In this document: piece after piece, positions 45,310-54,941 of the stretch | Layout: every line of letters starts with the position of its first letter | Position numbering within the stretch: position 1 is the stretch's first letter | Origin: Rhynchopus sp. YZ270_cl-10 | Taxonomy: Eukaryota; Euglenozoa; Diplonemea; Diplonemida; Diplonemidae | DNA length: 64,000 nucleotides | Direction of reading: 5' to 3' | Assembly: GCA_964035575.1 (NCBI GenBank) | Contig: OZ037883.1 | Location: forward strand, 496,001 to 560,000 | Program-made: the position numbers and the translations under genes | Notes under the pieces: model-generated | Databases searched by the model: none | Told to the model about the DNA's origin: nothing | Seen by the model: the letters and a program-made list of their open reading frames with translations, nothing else

Positions 45310-45768
45310 TTAGTTGGGGCGAGGACGGCTGGAGGGTGGCGCGGACCCGAGAGGGGTGCCCTCTGGGATGGTGACCGCCTGCTTGGCGTCTCCTCCGGTC
45401 CACCCCAGCATGGGTCCGTTGCAGACCATGCCGTTGGAGGGGCGCCCTCCTACGTTGGTCTTTTTGATTTCGATGGACTCGCCTTCAGATTCGACAGAGG
45501 CACCGATCGTTGCGATGACTGTGAGGAGACCGACCTTTGCGTTGGGAGCGTTGGTCACAACCTGCACCAGCTCTCCTGCGCCAATGTCGACCTTGATCTG
45601 CCTCAGCTTCGCCTGCTTTGGAATGTCCTCGCACTCCATGACCTGCCCGACCTTGTACCCAGCATACCGTGGGTCCTCCTCCACAACACGCTCTGCATCG
45701 CATGCGTCGCACACCGTAGCGGACTCCTCATTCTCAAAGGCACAGTCCGGACATTCCCACTCTCCCAT
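45310..45768 (-). CDS. RanBP2-type zinc finger fused to a tRNA-binding OB-fold
   Basis: A 152-aa intronless gene. Residues 4-24 form a RanBP2 finger (W4, C6, C9, C20, C23). Residues about 38-145 fit the EMAPII/ARC1/CsaA tRNA-binding OB-fold: GYKVGQVMECEDIPKQAKLR, QIKVDIGAGELVQVVTNAPN, and near the end SNGMVCNGPMLGW, which sits where the family has its ESxGMLL motif. By family knowledge it could bind tRNA or other structured RNA, with the finger contacting ubiquitin or RNA. This two-domain combination in a protein this small is unusual. Start ATG 45768; the upstream gene boundary is marked by repeat F at 45824. Confidence 0.75.
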   Translation of the reverse strand: MGEWECPDCAFENEESATVCDACDAERVVEEDPRYAGYKVGQVMECEDIPKQAKLRQIKVDIGAGELVQVVTNAPNAKVGLLTVIATIGASVESEGESIEIKKTNVGGRPSNGMVCNGPMLGWTGGDAKQAVTIPEGTPLGSAPPSSRPRPN

Positions 45769-45823
45769 GATAAGGCTTTTTTGTGTAATGTGGTGCTGTG
45801 AAAGGGTTTAGAGTGTAAGGTAA

Positions 45824-45863
45824 AGTTGACTTGAAATACAAAGCCCCTCTCATGACAGTGTAC
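45824..45863. repeat. Repeat F, copy 2
   Basis: GTTGACTTGAAATACAAAGC then CCCTCTCATGACAGTGTAC. Matches 35814-35855. Confidence 0.7.
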
Positions 45864-45955
45864 CTTTGGGACAATGACCGGCTGTACTGTGGGTGGACAC
45901 CCAATGCAGTCCTACATCCATTTCGTGGTAAATAACCGATTGTATAGGGATGTAC

Positions 45956-46064
45956 CAGTGTTGGTTTAGTACAGCGCCCCAAAAGTATAGTACAGGTTTA
46001 ATACAAGCTAAATACAAGCTTAGTACAGTTTAGTACACCTGTTTTATTAAACCTGCCAACACTG
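45956..46064. mobile_element. Small hAT-like MITE (109 bp)
   Basis: Inverted ends CAGTGTTGG and CCAACACTG with further subterminal pairing; the interior repeats TTAGTACAG-like words. The ends resemble those of the 34-bp palindrome at 62375. No clear 8-bp target duplication remains; GTAC flanks both sides. Confidence 0.65.
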
Positions 46065-46453
46065 GGTACCCCTACCATGCGGAAGAACCATTTTCGTGGT
46101 TTGCATCTAACTAAATATGATAGTATTTTGACCTAGGGTGTAAAACCATGCTAGGGGTGGCTGAAGGGGGTGATTGGTTCGCACTTCTTGCGTACTTTGT
46201 GCACCCATGCTGAGCCACACCCATTGGAGGTTAGGTAATGCATGATCATAGGCCATATAACCTTATCATGTCCCTTCACGCCCGAAGAGAGTTCTTATCA
46301 GGCTCATGGCAACACCGCTGTAGAGAAGAATGTATCGGAACAAAAATGCAAGTTGGAACAAAAAAATGGGGGTCGTTATTGTTTTTTTTTTGTTGGAAAT
46401 ATGAACGAAGAAAGGGGGTGGGAATTTTGTTTTTTTTCCTCGTGGGTGCGGTT

Positions 46454-46482
46454 TTTGTTGGTTGTGCTGCACAACCAACAAA
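46454..46482. repeat. Perfect 29-bp palindrome
   Basis: 14-bp arms TTTGTTGGTTGTGC and GCACAACCAACAAA around a single T. Confidence 0.9.
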
Positions 46483-47317
46483 GGGGGGGTTGCACTTCAC
46501 TTGGTTTGTCTATTCATTAATAGGGATGGTTGGGGTCTTTTGAGGAGTCGTGTGCACACTTAGAAGGGTGCACTGTGCATCCAAAAAAGATGGGGCAGGT
46601 AGGTGGGTGGGTGGGGTTGGTTCCTGTGTACAGAGGTGAGGGCAGGTGAAGGGCACGTTGAATAAAAGAAATCTTGAAAAGACATGTTCTCACATATCGT
46701 TGATTCAAGCAAACCTCAGGAAAACGAAGAGCAAATCTGGAAAAGCTGCAAAAAGGGCTCTTTGGGTGGTGGGAAACTGTGGCTTCAAGACTGCACACAG
46801 ATCTACCCAGGAACCCTATTCGCAGTTTTTTTTTTACGCAAAAAAGAATCCATCGGGTTTGCACAAGAAGTTCAACGTGTTTCCCTCTGCCTGTCCTGTA
46901 TGCCTGCTCTATTATCATTACCGGAATCAAAGGGAAGGAAGGGGAAGGGGAAGGGAAGTGGAAGTGGAAGAGGGTGTGTCAAGATTATGTGTGAATAGGC
47001 CGTAGTGTCCGTGTGTGGTGTTCCAAAATAGAAATAGCTTAGGCCTCGGGGTTCTTCTCCTGATTAGTTTTTTTTATCTAAAAATGCGAATTCAGGGCAA
47101 GAGAATGCAACTAAAAGGATCCCCAAAGAAGCGAAGCTTTTCTATGTGAAACATCAACGGAGTGGTGGGCCAAATAGCGCACAAAAAGAAACGGAAACAA
47201 AGATGATCACATGTGGCCACCAATTAAAAAGAAAAAGAAAAAGAAAAACAAAAACAAAAATAGGAAAACTTGAATGTGCCTCTGCAAAAAAAAAAAAAAA
47301 AGAAAGATAAGGTTGTT

Positions 47318-47388
47318 AAGATGACGATAGGCCTCTCGTGCTGAGTCTGATTAGATTACTTAATGTTGGCCTCTTGCTTAGCCACCTT
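47318..47388. repeat. Family A hairpin repeat, long copy, absent from unit 2
   Basis: AAGATGACGATAGGCCTCTC, GTGCTGAG, then TCTGATTAGATTACTTAATG as in the 24932 copy, then GCCTCTTGCTTAGCCACCTT. The equivalent place in unit 2 (51617-51648) lacks it. Confidence 0.75.
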
Positions 47389-47724
47389 AAAAAGTAGGGT
47401 GAAACATGAGCAAAAATTACGAAGTGTTCCAATTGAGTAACGTCTTTACATGTCACACCCTCGCACCCCAAAAAAGGGTTGCCCTTATTTGTGGACAGAG
47501 GCACCGGTTCTCTGTGGGTTATCAAACCAACGTAAAAAGAAAACAAAAGATGTCCCTTTTGTCGCAAATATGCCAGTGAAGACGCTAATAGCAACAAAGG
47601 GAGGTGTCAAAAGAGAAACACAGATACGTGCTGACTCATAGGGGGACGGCAGGTATCTGTGTGAAGAGTAAAAAGAAACGAGGGTGTTGAAGATGACAAC
47701 GTACTTGGTCACCTAGAAACAAAG

Positions 47725-47758
47725 AAGATGCTCGCACCTCTGTGTGCGCACACATCTT
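47725..47758. repeat. Family A hairpin repeat
   Basis: Outer arms AAGATG and CATCTT; inner arms CGCAC (47733-47737) and GTGCG (47744-47748), quite unlike the usual CTAAGC and GCTTAG but perfectly paired. Confidence 0.75.
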
Positions 47759-48018
47759 ATTAGAAGAGCGGCAATGGCTGAAACGTAAAGAGAAGATAAG
47801 GCGTAATATCATAAAACTCGCAGTGCATAGTACAAAAAATGATGATCAAAGAAGATAAAGAATGTGAAAAGACGAATGCGCTAACCTCCCAGGAAACCCA
47901 GAACTCCTCTGTTGTCGAAACAATCTGAGGTGGGATGACCACGAGACGATGACGCACTATATAAATCGGTCCTTTCAGCATCAATCAAAACCAACGACGA
48001 ATAAAAGAAAACGATTGT

Positions 48019-48046
48019 AAGATGAATGTGCCTCTCTCGTGCACAT
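48019..48046. repeat. Family A hairpin repeat
   Basis: AAGATGA, ATGTGC (48026-48031) with GCACAT (48041-48046) around CTCTCTCGT. Another alternative inner stem that pairs perfectly. Confidence 0.7.
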
Positions 48047-48140
48047 AAATTTGTAGAGTAACATCATTGACATCAAACACGATCGAGGTGAACCGAACCT
48101 TCAGGGGTAACTTCACACGTGGCACACACAAAAACAAAAG

Positions 48141-48186
48141 CAAACATGTATGATTAATCTGCCTCTCGTTCACATGCAGCTTGAAA
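48141..48186. repeat. Family A-like repeat, absent from unit 2
   Basis: CATGTATGATTAATCTGCC, TCTCGTTCACATGCAGCTTG. Unit 2 has only an A-rich junction at this place (52393-52416). Confidence 0.55.
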
Positions 48187-48328
48187 AAAAGGCAATAAAT
48201 TGAATCACAAAAGAAACCCCAAGGTTATGAATGAGCTTTCTCCCTCTCAAACCGATGCACCCCTCTCAATCGAAACAGCAAGATGATCCTGAAAGTCAGT
48301 TCACCTTACCTTTTCACAAATCGTAATT

Positions 48329-50449
48329 TTATGCGTACTCGATGACAAGCCTGGGTGCCTTGCTGCTGCTTCCGTCGTGGGAGTCTGCGACTCTGTGTCT
48401 AGTAGAGCGCGACGACGAGGCAGCGATCATGATGGACAGTGCAGAGGACGAGGACCAGCCAGATCTGCTGGTGATCTCAGTGATGATGGACGAGATGTCT
48501 GGGGATGCGTATAAACGTCCTGTGTGCCACGAGGTGAGGTCAGTCCAACTCACAGTGGCGCGTGTCTTGCTTCTCCTCGAGGGGCTCCTGTCCAGCCACT
48601 CCTGAGAAGAGCTTACACGGTCACCCCAGATAACCAAAGACGGCGAACTCCCGGAATCCGTCTCATCCGAAGTGAACTCCAGGTACGCAGATATGATGTC
48701 AGCACCATTCGGAATGCCCACATCGGTAAAGCGCAGCCCCACAATCTGGTTGCCGTCGTTGCGGTCGTACGCCAGCTCCAGGTCGCTGCTGCTGTCGGAG
48801 AGACCGCCGTCCTTCTCCTCCACGTCATCCTCGTCACGTTCGATCTGCAGGGTTACCCTGCGCACATCTGGACGGGGAGGTCCTGCGGGTGGTCCACCAG
48901 GAAGGGTGTACCGCACATTGAGAACAGGGCCCTGCCCATGTTTGTTGTACGATTCGGCAACACGCAGGTCGGTGGCAGGGGATTCGGAGGTGATGACAAC
49001 ACTGATCGCGTTGCGTGAGGTCCAGTCAAACTTCGAGACAACCTGCTGCAGCGAGGCACTCAGGTCAGGTGTGCTGTACACCTGCCCCACATCCCACGCA
49101 GTTGGCTGCCACTCAGTGGCAGGGTACAGGCTGCGTCTGGTGGGGCGGTCTGAGGAGGACCACTCGTTCGAGTCTGCGTCGTTGTCGAATGCGATGTGCA
49201 GAAGCGGTGAACCCGAGCCACGCTCGTCGCATTTGAAGGCAATGCGTGCATCGACAATGACTGCGCCAGGCGGGATTTCGACACTCGTCCACCGCACGCC
49301 AATCACCTGACGGGTGCTGTCGTACGAGAACTCCAAATCCGAGGAGCTGTCGCTCACCCTCCCATCTGTGTGCTCCTCCACATCGTCGTCGCCAGCCTGC
49401 ACTGCCGCGGAAATGGTGTACTCACCAGAAGAAGGTGGTGTGGACGGTGGGGTGGACGGAGGTGTGGATGGAGGAGGAGGGGGTGGCGGTGACGACATCA
49501 TGGCGCATGTGCTCTCAAGAGTGAAGGAGTCGTGCAGGCGCCCTGACGAGCTTGCAGTTGTGTAGAACCCGCACGTCGCACTGCGCTGTCTGTCTGTGGG
49601 GAAGTCGCACACAAGGGCACCGTGGTCATCTCCATCTGCGGTTGTGTACCCCTTGGCCCAGTAGTTCGCTTGCGAGTACTTGCCGTTGTCGTCCGGCCCT
49701 TGTCCTGCCATGCCGGACACCACTGAGAAGGACTTACCACAACCGAGATTCACCTGGTTCTGCTCAGACGATCCCACCGAAAGGCTTGTGTACGACGACA
49801 TCACCTTTGTCCGTCCGTAGCAGTGCGAGTGTCCGCTCACCACAAAGGCACCGTGCCGCCTGCACGCCTCGTACGCAGCCCACTGCCCGTAGTTCGAGGT
49901 GTGGCGGTGTCCGTTGTTCAGCTTCCCCTCGGGACGGTGCCACACACAGACACGGTACTTCTGTGTGCTCGCCGCAAAGGCGTCGTCCACGAAGCCTGCG
50001 ACACGGTCTGGGTCCTCCATCTGGTTCCACCCAAAGAGCACTATGTGCACCTCCTCGAGCTTGCACGACATCCAGAGGCCGTACTCGTCTCGCATGGACC
50101 TGCCCGGCCTTCCCGTGCACTTGCTGCGCATGTTTGACGTCATCGTGGAGTACAGCAACGCTTGGTACCCAGAGGAGCCACCCCACTTCGAGGTGTCGTG
50201 GTTGCCTGCAGTCATGATCACGTCGCTCTTGCCGTGGTCGAACCAGTTGCGGTCGAGGAAGTCTGACCACCGTCCCGGCTCGTCATTGTAGTCAAAGTCG
50301 CCGTTCTGGATGACGTGGTCTGCACCCTGTGCACGCAGCACCTGGTACACACGTTCCGCACCACTACCATCGTTGCTGTCACCGATAAACGCAAGCTTCA
50401 CCCCTGCCGCACAATGCAGCAGCGACACTACTGCAGCCACCTTCATCAT
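48329..50449 (-). CDS. Secreted metallophosphoesterase with two C-terminal beta-sandwich repeats, copy 1
   Basis: 706 aa, intronless. Signal peptide at residues 1-16 (MMKVAAVVSLLHCAAG). The catalytic domain to about 325 shows calcineurin-like metal motifs in order: FIGDSND, NGDFDYND, TAGNHD and SGHSHCYGRT. A Pro-rich linker (about 335-365) leads to two related domains of about 150 aa; each starts with DDVEE and SDSSSDLE and contains IGVRWTSVEIPPGAVIVDA or VGLRFTDVGIPNGADIISA and ends in a VxYT/VIEYA strand. They resemble carbohydrate-binding or DNRLRE-type beta-sandwich modules. An extracellular phosphatase or phosphodiesterase is inferred. I start at the first of two adjacent ATGs (50449); the longer upstream frame lacks a leader. 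Confidence 0.9.
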   Translation of the reverse strand: MMKVAAVVSLLHCAAGVKLAFIGDSNDGSGAERVYQVLRAQGADHVIQNGDFDYNDEPGRWSDFLDRNWFDHGKSDVIMTAGNHDTSKWGGSSGYQALLYSTMTSNMRSKCTGRPGRSMRDEYGLWMSCKLEEVHIVLFGWNQMEDPDRVAGFVDDAFAASTQKYRVCVWHRPEGKLNNGHRHTSNYGQWAAYEACRRHGAFVVSGHSHCYGRTKVMSSYTSLSVGSSEQNQVNLGCGKSFSVVSGMAGQGPDDNGKYSQANYWAKGYTTADGDDHGALVCDFPTDRQRSATCGFYTTASSSGRLHDSFTLESTCAMMSSPPPPPPPSTPPSTPPSTPPSSGEYTISAAVQAGDDDVEEHTDGRVSDSSSDLEFSYDSTRQVIGVRWTSVEIPPGAVIVDARIAFKCDERGSGSPLLHIAFDNDADSNEWSSSDRPTRRSLYPATEWQPTAWDVGQVYSTPDLSASLQQVVSKFDWTSRNAISVVITSESPATDLRVAESYNKHGQGPVLNVRYTLPGGPPAGPPRPDVRRVTLQIERDEDDVEEKDGGLSDSSSDLELAYDRNDGNQIVGLRFTDVGIPNGADIISAYLEFTSDETDSGSSPSLVIWGDRVSSSQEWLDRSPSRRSKTRATVSWTDLTSWHTGRLYASPDISSIITEITSRSGWSSSSALSIMIAASSSRSTRHRVADSHDGSSSKAPRLVIEYA

Positions 50450-51993
50450 TTCTATTGTGTTGGAATATAGTCCTGTGCAGATGTGGAGAGGGAGGGGGAG
50501 GGGGACTTGAAAGAAGGGTGCGTTGTACATACAAAGTAATAAAACCACGTTCGTCTTTTGTTTCGTTGGTACACTATCTCACTTCGTACACACTATCAGT
50601 CAGAGGCTTTTTATGGGTTAAGTTTGGTTCTTTGTTCCACGTGCAAATAGCAACAATAAAACAGTCGTAGTATATCCAAACCGCCCAGAAATGTATGTCA
50701 AAAAGAGAAAAAACGCTTTGCTGAAGTACAAAAAATGAAATGAGTGCACAATAAAGGGGATGGGAATAAACAAAAAAGTCACAGACTTTTGGATCATTTC
50801 CCAAAACAAAAAAGATCGATTGTCCTCATTAACATAAAATGGGGAAGTGGGTGGGTGGGTTGATTCCTATGTACAGAGTGGAAGGCGAGTGAAGGGCACG
50901 TTGAATGAGCGAAATATTGGGACATGTTGTCACATATCTTTGATTCAAGCAAACCTCAGGAAAACAAAAAGAGGAAAATATGGAAAGGCTGCAATAAGGG
51001 CTCTTTGGGTGGTGGGACACTGGCTGCAAGACTGCACACAGATCTACCCAGAACCCCATTCGCAGTTTTCGTTTTTTTACAGAAAAAAGAATCCATCGGG
51101 TTTGCACAAGAAGTTCAACGTGTTTCCCTCTGCCTGTCCTGTATGCCTGCTCTATTATCATTACCGGAATCAAAGGGAAGGAAGGGGAAGGGGAAGGGAA
51201 GTGGAAGTGGAAGAGGGTGTGTCAAGATTATGTGTGAATAGGCCGTAGTGTCCGTGTGTGGTGTTCCAAAATAGAAATAGCTTAGGCCTCGGGGTTCTTC
51301 TCCTGATTAGTTTTTTATCTAAAAATGCGAATTCAGGGCAAGAGAATGCAACTAAAAGGATCCCCAAAGAAGCGAAGCTTTTCTATGTGAAACATCAACG
51401 GAGCAGTGGGCCAAATAGCGCACAAAAATGATGCTACAATATTTAAAGAAAGATGGAGTTATCCACCAACGTGAAAAAAGAAACAAAAACAAAGATGATA
51501 CTATGCGACCACCTTATAAGAACAAAACCAAAAACATCAATTTCATATACTTTCCATTCAAAGAAGAGAAAACACACAAGGATGTTCAAAAACAAAAATA
51601 GGAAAACTGGAATGTGCCTCTGCGCAAAAAAGACTCATAAAAAGGAGGGTGAACCAAACTTGAGCAAAAATTACGTATTGTTCCAATTTGGAAACGTTTT
51701 TTCCATCACATCATCTGATCATGTCACACCCTCGCACCCCAAAAAAGGGTTGCCCTTATTTGTGGACAGAGGCACCGGTTCTCTGTGGGTTATCAAACCA
51801 ACGTAAAAAGAAAACAAAAGATGTCCCTTTTGTCGCAAATATGCCAGTGAAGACGCTAATAGCAACAAAGGGAGGTGTCAAAAGAGAAACACAGATACGT
51901 GCTGACTCATAGGGGGACGGCAGGTATCTGTGTGAAGAGTAAAAAGAAACGAGTGTTGAAGATGACAACGTACTTGGTCACCTAGAAACAAAG

Positions 51994-52027
51994 AAGATGC
52001 TCGCACCTCTGTGTGCGCACACATCTT
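51994..52027. repeat. Family A hairpin repeat
   Basis: Unit 2 counterpart of 47725-47758: AAGATG with CATCTT and CGCAC with GTGCG retained. Confidence 0.75.
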
Positions 52028-52287
52028 TTGAACAGAGCGGCAATGGCTGAAACGTAAAGAGAAAATGATCCAACCATAAGCCTTGCAGTGCTCAGTACAA
52101 AAAAGGATGATCAAAGAAGATAAAGAATGTGAAAAGACGAATGCACTAATCTCTCACGAAACCCAGAACTCCTCTGTTGTCAAAAACAATCTGAGGCGGG
52201 ATGACCACGAGACGATGACGCACTATATAAATCGGTCCTTTCAGCATCAATCAAAACCAAGAACGACGAATAAAAGAACATGCGTCG

Positions 52288-52316
52288 AAGATAGATGTGC
52301 CCCCGCTCGTGCACAC
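52288..52316. repeat. Family A hairpin repeat
   Basis: Unit 2 counterpart of 48019: ATGTGC (52295-52300) with GCACAC (52311-52316). Sequence around the stem differs more than the stem itself. Confidence 0.6.
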
Positions 52317-52550
52317 AACGTTGAAGTAACATCGGCATCAAACACGATCGAGGTGAACCGAACCTTCAGGGGTAACTTCACACGACATTCCACACACAAA
52401 AACAATAAAAAAGGCAATAAATTGAATCACAAAAGAAACCCCAAGGTTATGAATGAGCTTTCTCCCTCTCAAACCGATGCACCCCTCTCAATCGAAACAG
52501 CAAGATGATCCTGAACGTCAGTTCACCTTACCTTTTCACAAATCCTAATT

Positions 52551-54674
52551 TTACGCGTACTCGATGACAAGCCTGGGTGCCTTGCTGCTGCTTCCGTCGT
52601 GGGAGTCTGCGACTCTGTGTTGTGTGGAGCGCGACGACGAGGAAGCAATCATGATGGACAGTGCAGAGGACGAGGACCAGCCAGATCTGCTGGTGATCTC
52701 AGTGATGATGGACGAGATGTCTGGGGACGAGTAGACACCACCCGCACTCCACGAGGTGAGGTCCGTCCAACTCACAGCGGCGCGTGTCTTGCTTCTCCTC
52801 GAGGGGCTCCTGTCCAGCCACTCCTGAGAAGAGTCAACACTGTCACCCCAGATAACCAAAGACGGCGAACTCCCGGAATCCGTCTCATCCGAAGTGAACT
52901 CCAGGTACGCAGACACGATCTCAGCACCATTCGGAATGCCCACATCGGTAAAGCGCAGCCCCACCATCTGGTTCCCGCCGTTGACGTCGTACGCCAGCTC
53001 CAGGTCGCTGCTGCTGTCGGAGAGGCCGCCGTCCTTCTCCTCCACGTCATCCTCATTGCGACTGATCTGCAGTGTCACCTTCTGCACATCTGGAGGTCCT
53101 GCGGGTGGCCCACCACCACCACCAATGGTGTACCGCACATTGAGAATGGGACCCTGCCCGTTTTTGTTGTACGATTCGGCAACACGCAGGTCGGTGGCAG
53201 GGGATTCGGAGGTGATGACAACACTGATCGCGTTGCGTGAGGTCCAGTCAAACTTCGAGACAATCTGCTGCAGCGAGGCACTCAGGTCAGGTGTGCTGTA
53301 CACCTGCCCCACATCCCACGCAGTTGGCTGCCACTCAGTGGCAGGGTACAGGCTGCGTGTGGTCGGGCGGTCTGAGGAGGACCACTCGTTCGAGTCTGAG
53401 TCGTTGTCGAATGCGATGTGCAGAAGCGGTGAACCCGAGCCACGCTCGTCGCATTTGAAGGCAATGCGTGCATCGACAATGACTGCGCCAGGCGGGATTT
53501 CGACACTCGTCCACCGCACGCCAATCACCTGATGGATCTTGTTGTCGTACGAGAACTCCAAATCCGAGGAGCTGTCGCTCACCCTCCCATCTGTGTGCTC
53601 CTCCACGTCGTCGCCGCCGTCCTGCACTGCCGCGGAAATGGTGTACTCACCAGAAGAAGGTGGTGTGGGTGGTGTGGACGGTGCAGTGGACGGAGGTGTG
53701 GTTGGAGGAGGAGGAGGGGGTGACGACGCGCATGTGCTCTCAAGAGTGAAGGAGTCGTGCAGGCGCCCCGACGAGCTTGCAGTTGTGTAGAACCCGCACG
53801 TCGCACTGCGCTGTCTGTCTGTGGGGAAGTCGCACACAAGGGCACCGTGGTCATCTCCATCTGCGGTTGTGTACCCCTTGGCCCAGTAGTTCGCTTGCGA
53901 GTACTTGCCGTTGTCGTCTGGTCCTTTGCCTGCCATGCCGGACACCACTGAGAAGGACTCACCACAACCGAGACTCACCTGGTTCTGCTCAGACGACCCC
54001 ACCGAAAGACTTGTGTACGACGACATCACCTTTGTCCTTCCGTAGCAGTGCGAGTGTCCGCTCACCACAAAGGCACCGTGCCGCCTGCACGCCTCGTACG
54101 CAGCCCACTGCCCGTAGTTCGAGGTGTGGCGGTGTCCGTTGTTCAGCTTCCCCTCGGGACGGTGCCACACACAGACACGGTACTTCTGTGTGCTCGCCGC
54201 AAAGGCGTCGTCCACGAAGCCTGCGACACGGTCCGGGTCCTCCATCTCGTTCCACCCAAAGAGCACCATGTGCACCTCCTCGAGCTTGCACGACATCCAG
54301 AGGCCGTACTCGTCTTCCATGGACCTGCCCGGCCTTCCCGTGCACTTGCTGCGCATGTTTGACGTCATAGTGGCGTACAGCAACGCTTGGTACCCAGAAG
54401 AGCCACCCCACTTCTTGGTGTCGTGGTTGCCTGCAGTCATGATCACGTCGCTCTTGCCGTGGTCGAACCAGTTGCGGTCGAGGAAGTCTGACCACGTCAG
54501 CGGCCTGTCGTTGTAGTCAAAGTCGCCGTTCTGGATGACGTGGTCTGCACCCTGTGCACGCAGTACCTGGTACACACGTTCCGCACTGCTGTCATCGTTG
54601 CTGTCACCGATAAACGCAAGCTTCACCCCTGCCGCACAATGCAGCAGCGACACCACTGCAACCACCTTCATCAT
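52551..54674 (-). CDS. Secreted metallophosphoesterase with two C-terminal beta-sandwich repeats, copy 2
   Basis: 707 aa, intronless paralog of the 48329 gene with the same architecture: leader MMKVVAVVSLLHCAAG, motifs FIGDSND, NGDFDYND, TAGNHD and SGHSHCYGRT, a Pro/Thr linker, and two repeated beta-sandwich domains. Differences are concentrated in the linker (more TTPP and APST) and the boundary between the two repeats (GGGGGPPAGPP here). All metal-site residues are intact, so both copies look functional. It probably arose from the same local duplication as its flanks; close similarity suggests a recent event or continuing conversion. Confidence 0.9.
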   Translation of the reverse strand: MMKVVAVVSLLHCAAGVKLAFIGDSNDDSSAERVYQVLRAQGADHVIQNGDFDYNDRPLTWSDFLDRNWFDHGKSDVIMTAGNHDTKKWGGSSGYQALLYATMTSNMRSKCTGRPGRSMEDEYGLWMSCKLEEVHMVLFGWNEMEDPDRVAGFVDDAFAASTQKYRVCVWHRPEGKLNNGHRHTSNYGQWAAYEACRRHGAFVVSGHSHCYGRTKVMSSYTSLSVGSSEQNQVSLGCGESFSVVSGMAGKGPDDNGKYSQANYWAKGYTTADGDDHGALVCDFPTDRQRSATCGFYTTASSSGRLHDSFTLESTCASSPPPPPPTTPPSTAPSTPPTPPSSGEYTISAAVQDGGDDVEEHTDGRVSDSSSDLEFSYDNKIHQVIGVRWTSVEIPPGAVIVDARIAFKCDERGSGSPLLHIAFDNDSDSNEWSSSDRPTTRSLYPATEWQPTAWDVGQVYSTPDLSASLQQIVSKFDWTSRNAISVVITSESPATDLRVAESYNKNGQGPILNVRYTIGGGGGPPAGPPDVQKVTLQISRNEDDVEEKDGGLSDSSSDLELAYDVNGGNQMVGLRFTDVGIPNGAEIVSAYLEFTSDETDSGSSPSLVIWGDSVDSSQEWLDRSPSRRSKTRAAVSWTDLTSWSAGGVYSSPDISSIITEITSRSGWSSSSALSIMIASSSSRSTQHRVADSHDGSSSKAPRLVIEYA

Positions 54675-54941
54675 TTCTATTGTGTTGGAATATAGTCCTG
54701 TGCAGATGTGGAGAGGGAGGGGGAGGAGAACTTGAAAGATGCTTCTCGTGCAGAGCTTTCATGAGAACAACAAACATCCCCAACAACCCTATCTTACTGA
54801 CTATAGAAGTTAATGCAGAATGCTGAGCAAAGCCGAGAGACTCTGAACAGAAAAAGGGTAGTTTCTGACGACATCTGTAAATTTGTCGACAAAAGGTGGG
54901 TGTTGTTGGAAGGGCTCTTTACGTGGCAAGGTACTGTTTGT

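Larger units (their letters stand above)
45769..48328. other. Intergenic region and left part of tandem duplication unit 1
   Basis: No gene supported. Contains repeat F copy 2, a hAT-like MITE (45956), a perfect palindrome (46454) and, from 46588, the non-coding part of duplication unit 1 with several family A hairpins. Confidence 0.55.
46588..50513. repeat. Tandem segmental duplication, unit 1
   Basis: About 3.9 kb spanning the phosphoesterase gene at 48329-50449, its short 5' flank and about 1.7 kb of 3' flank. It matches 50838-54739 in the same order, with small indels in the non-coding part; flank similarity stops abruptly near both ends. A 324-bp unrelated spacer separates the units. 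Confidence 0.92.
50450..52550. other. Intergenic region and non-coding part of duplication unit 2
   Basis: No gene seen. 50514-50837 is a unique spacer. From 50838 it repeats the flank of unit 1, with its own extra segment at about 51470-51590 and family A hairpins at 51994 and 52288. Confidence 0.55.
50838..54739. repeat. Tandem segmental duplication, unit 2
   Basis: Second copy of the 46588-50513 unit. Offset between equivalent start codons is 4225 bp. Coding parts are nearly identical; non-coding parts carry indels, several of which are whole hairpin repeats. Confidence 0.92.
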
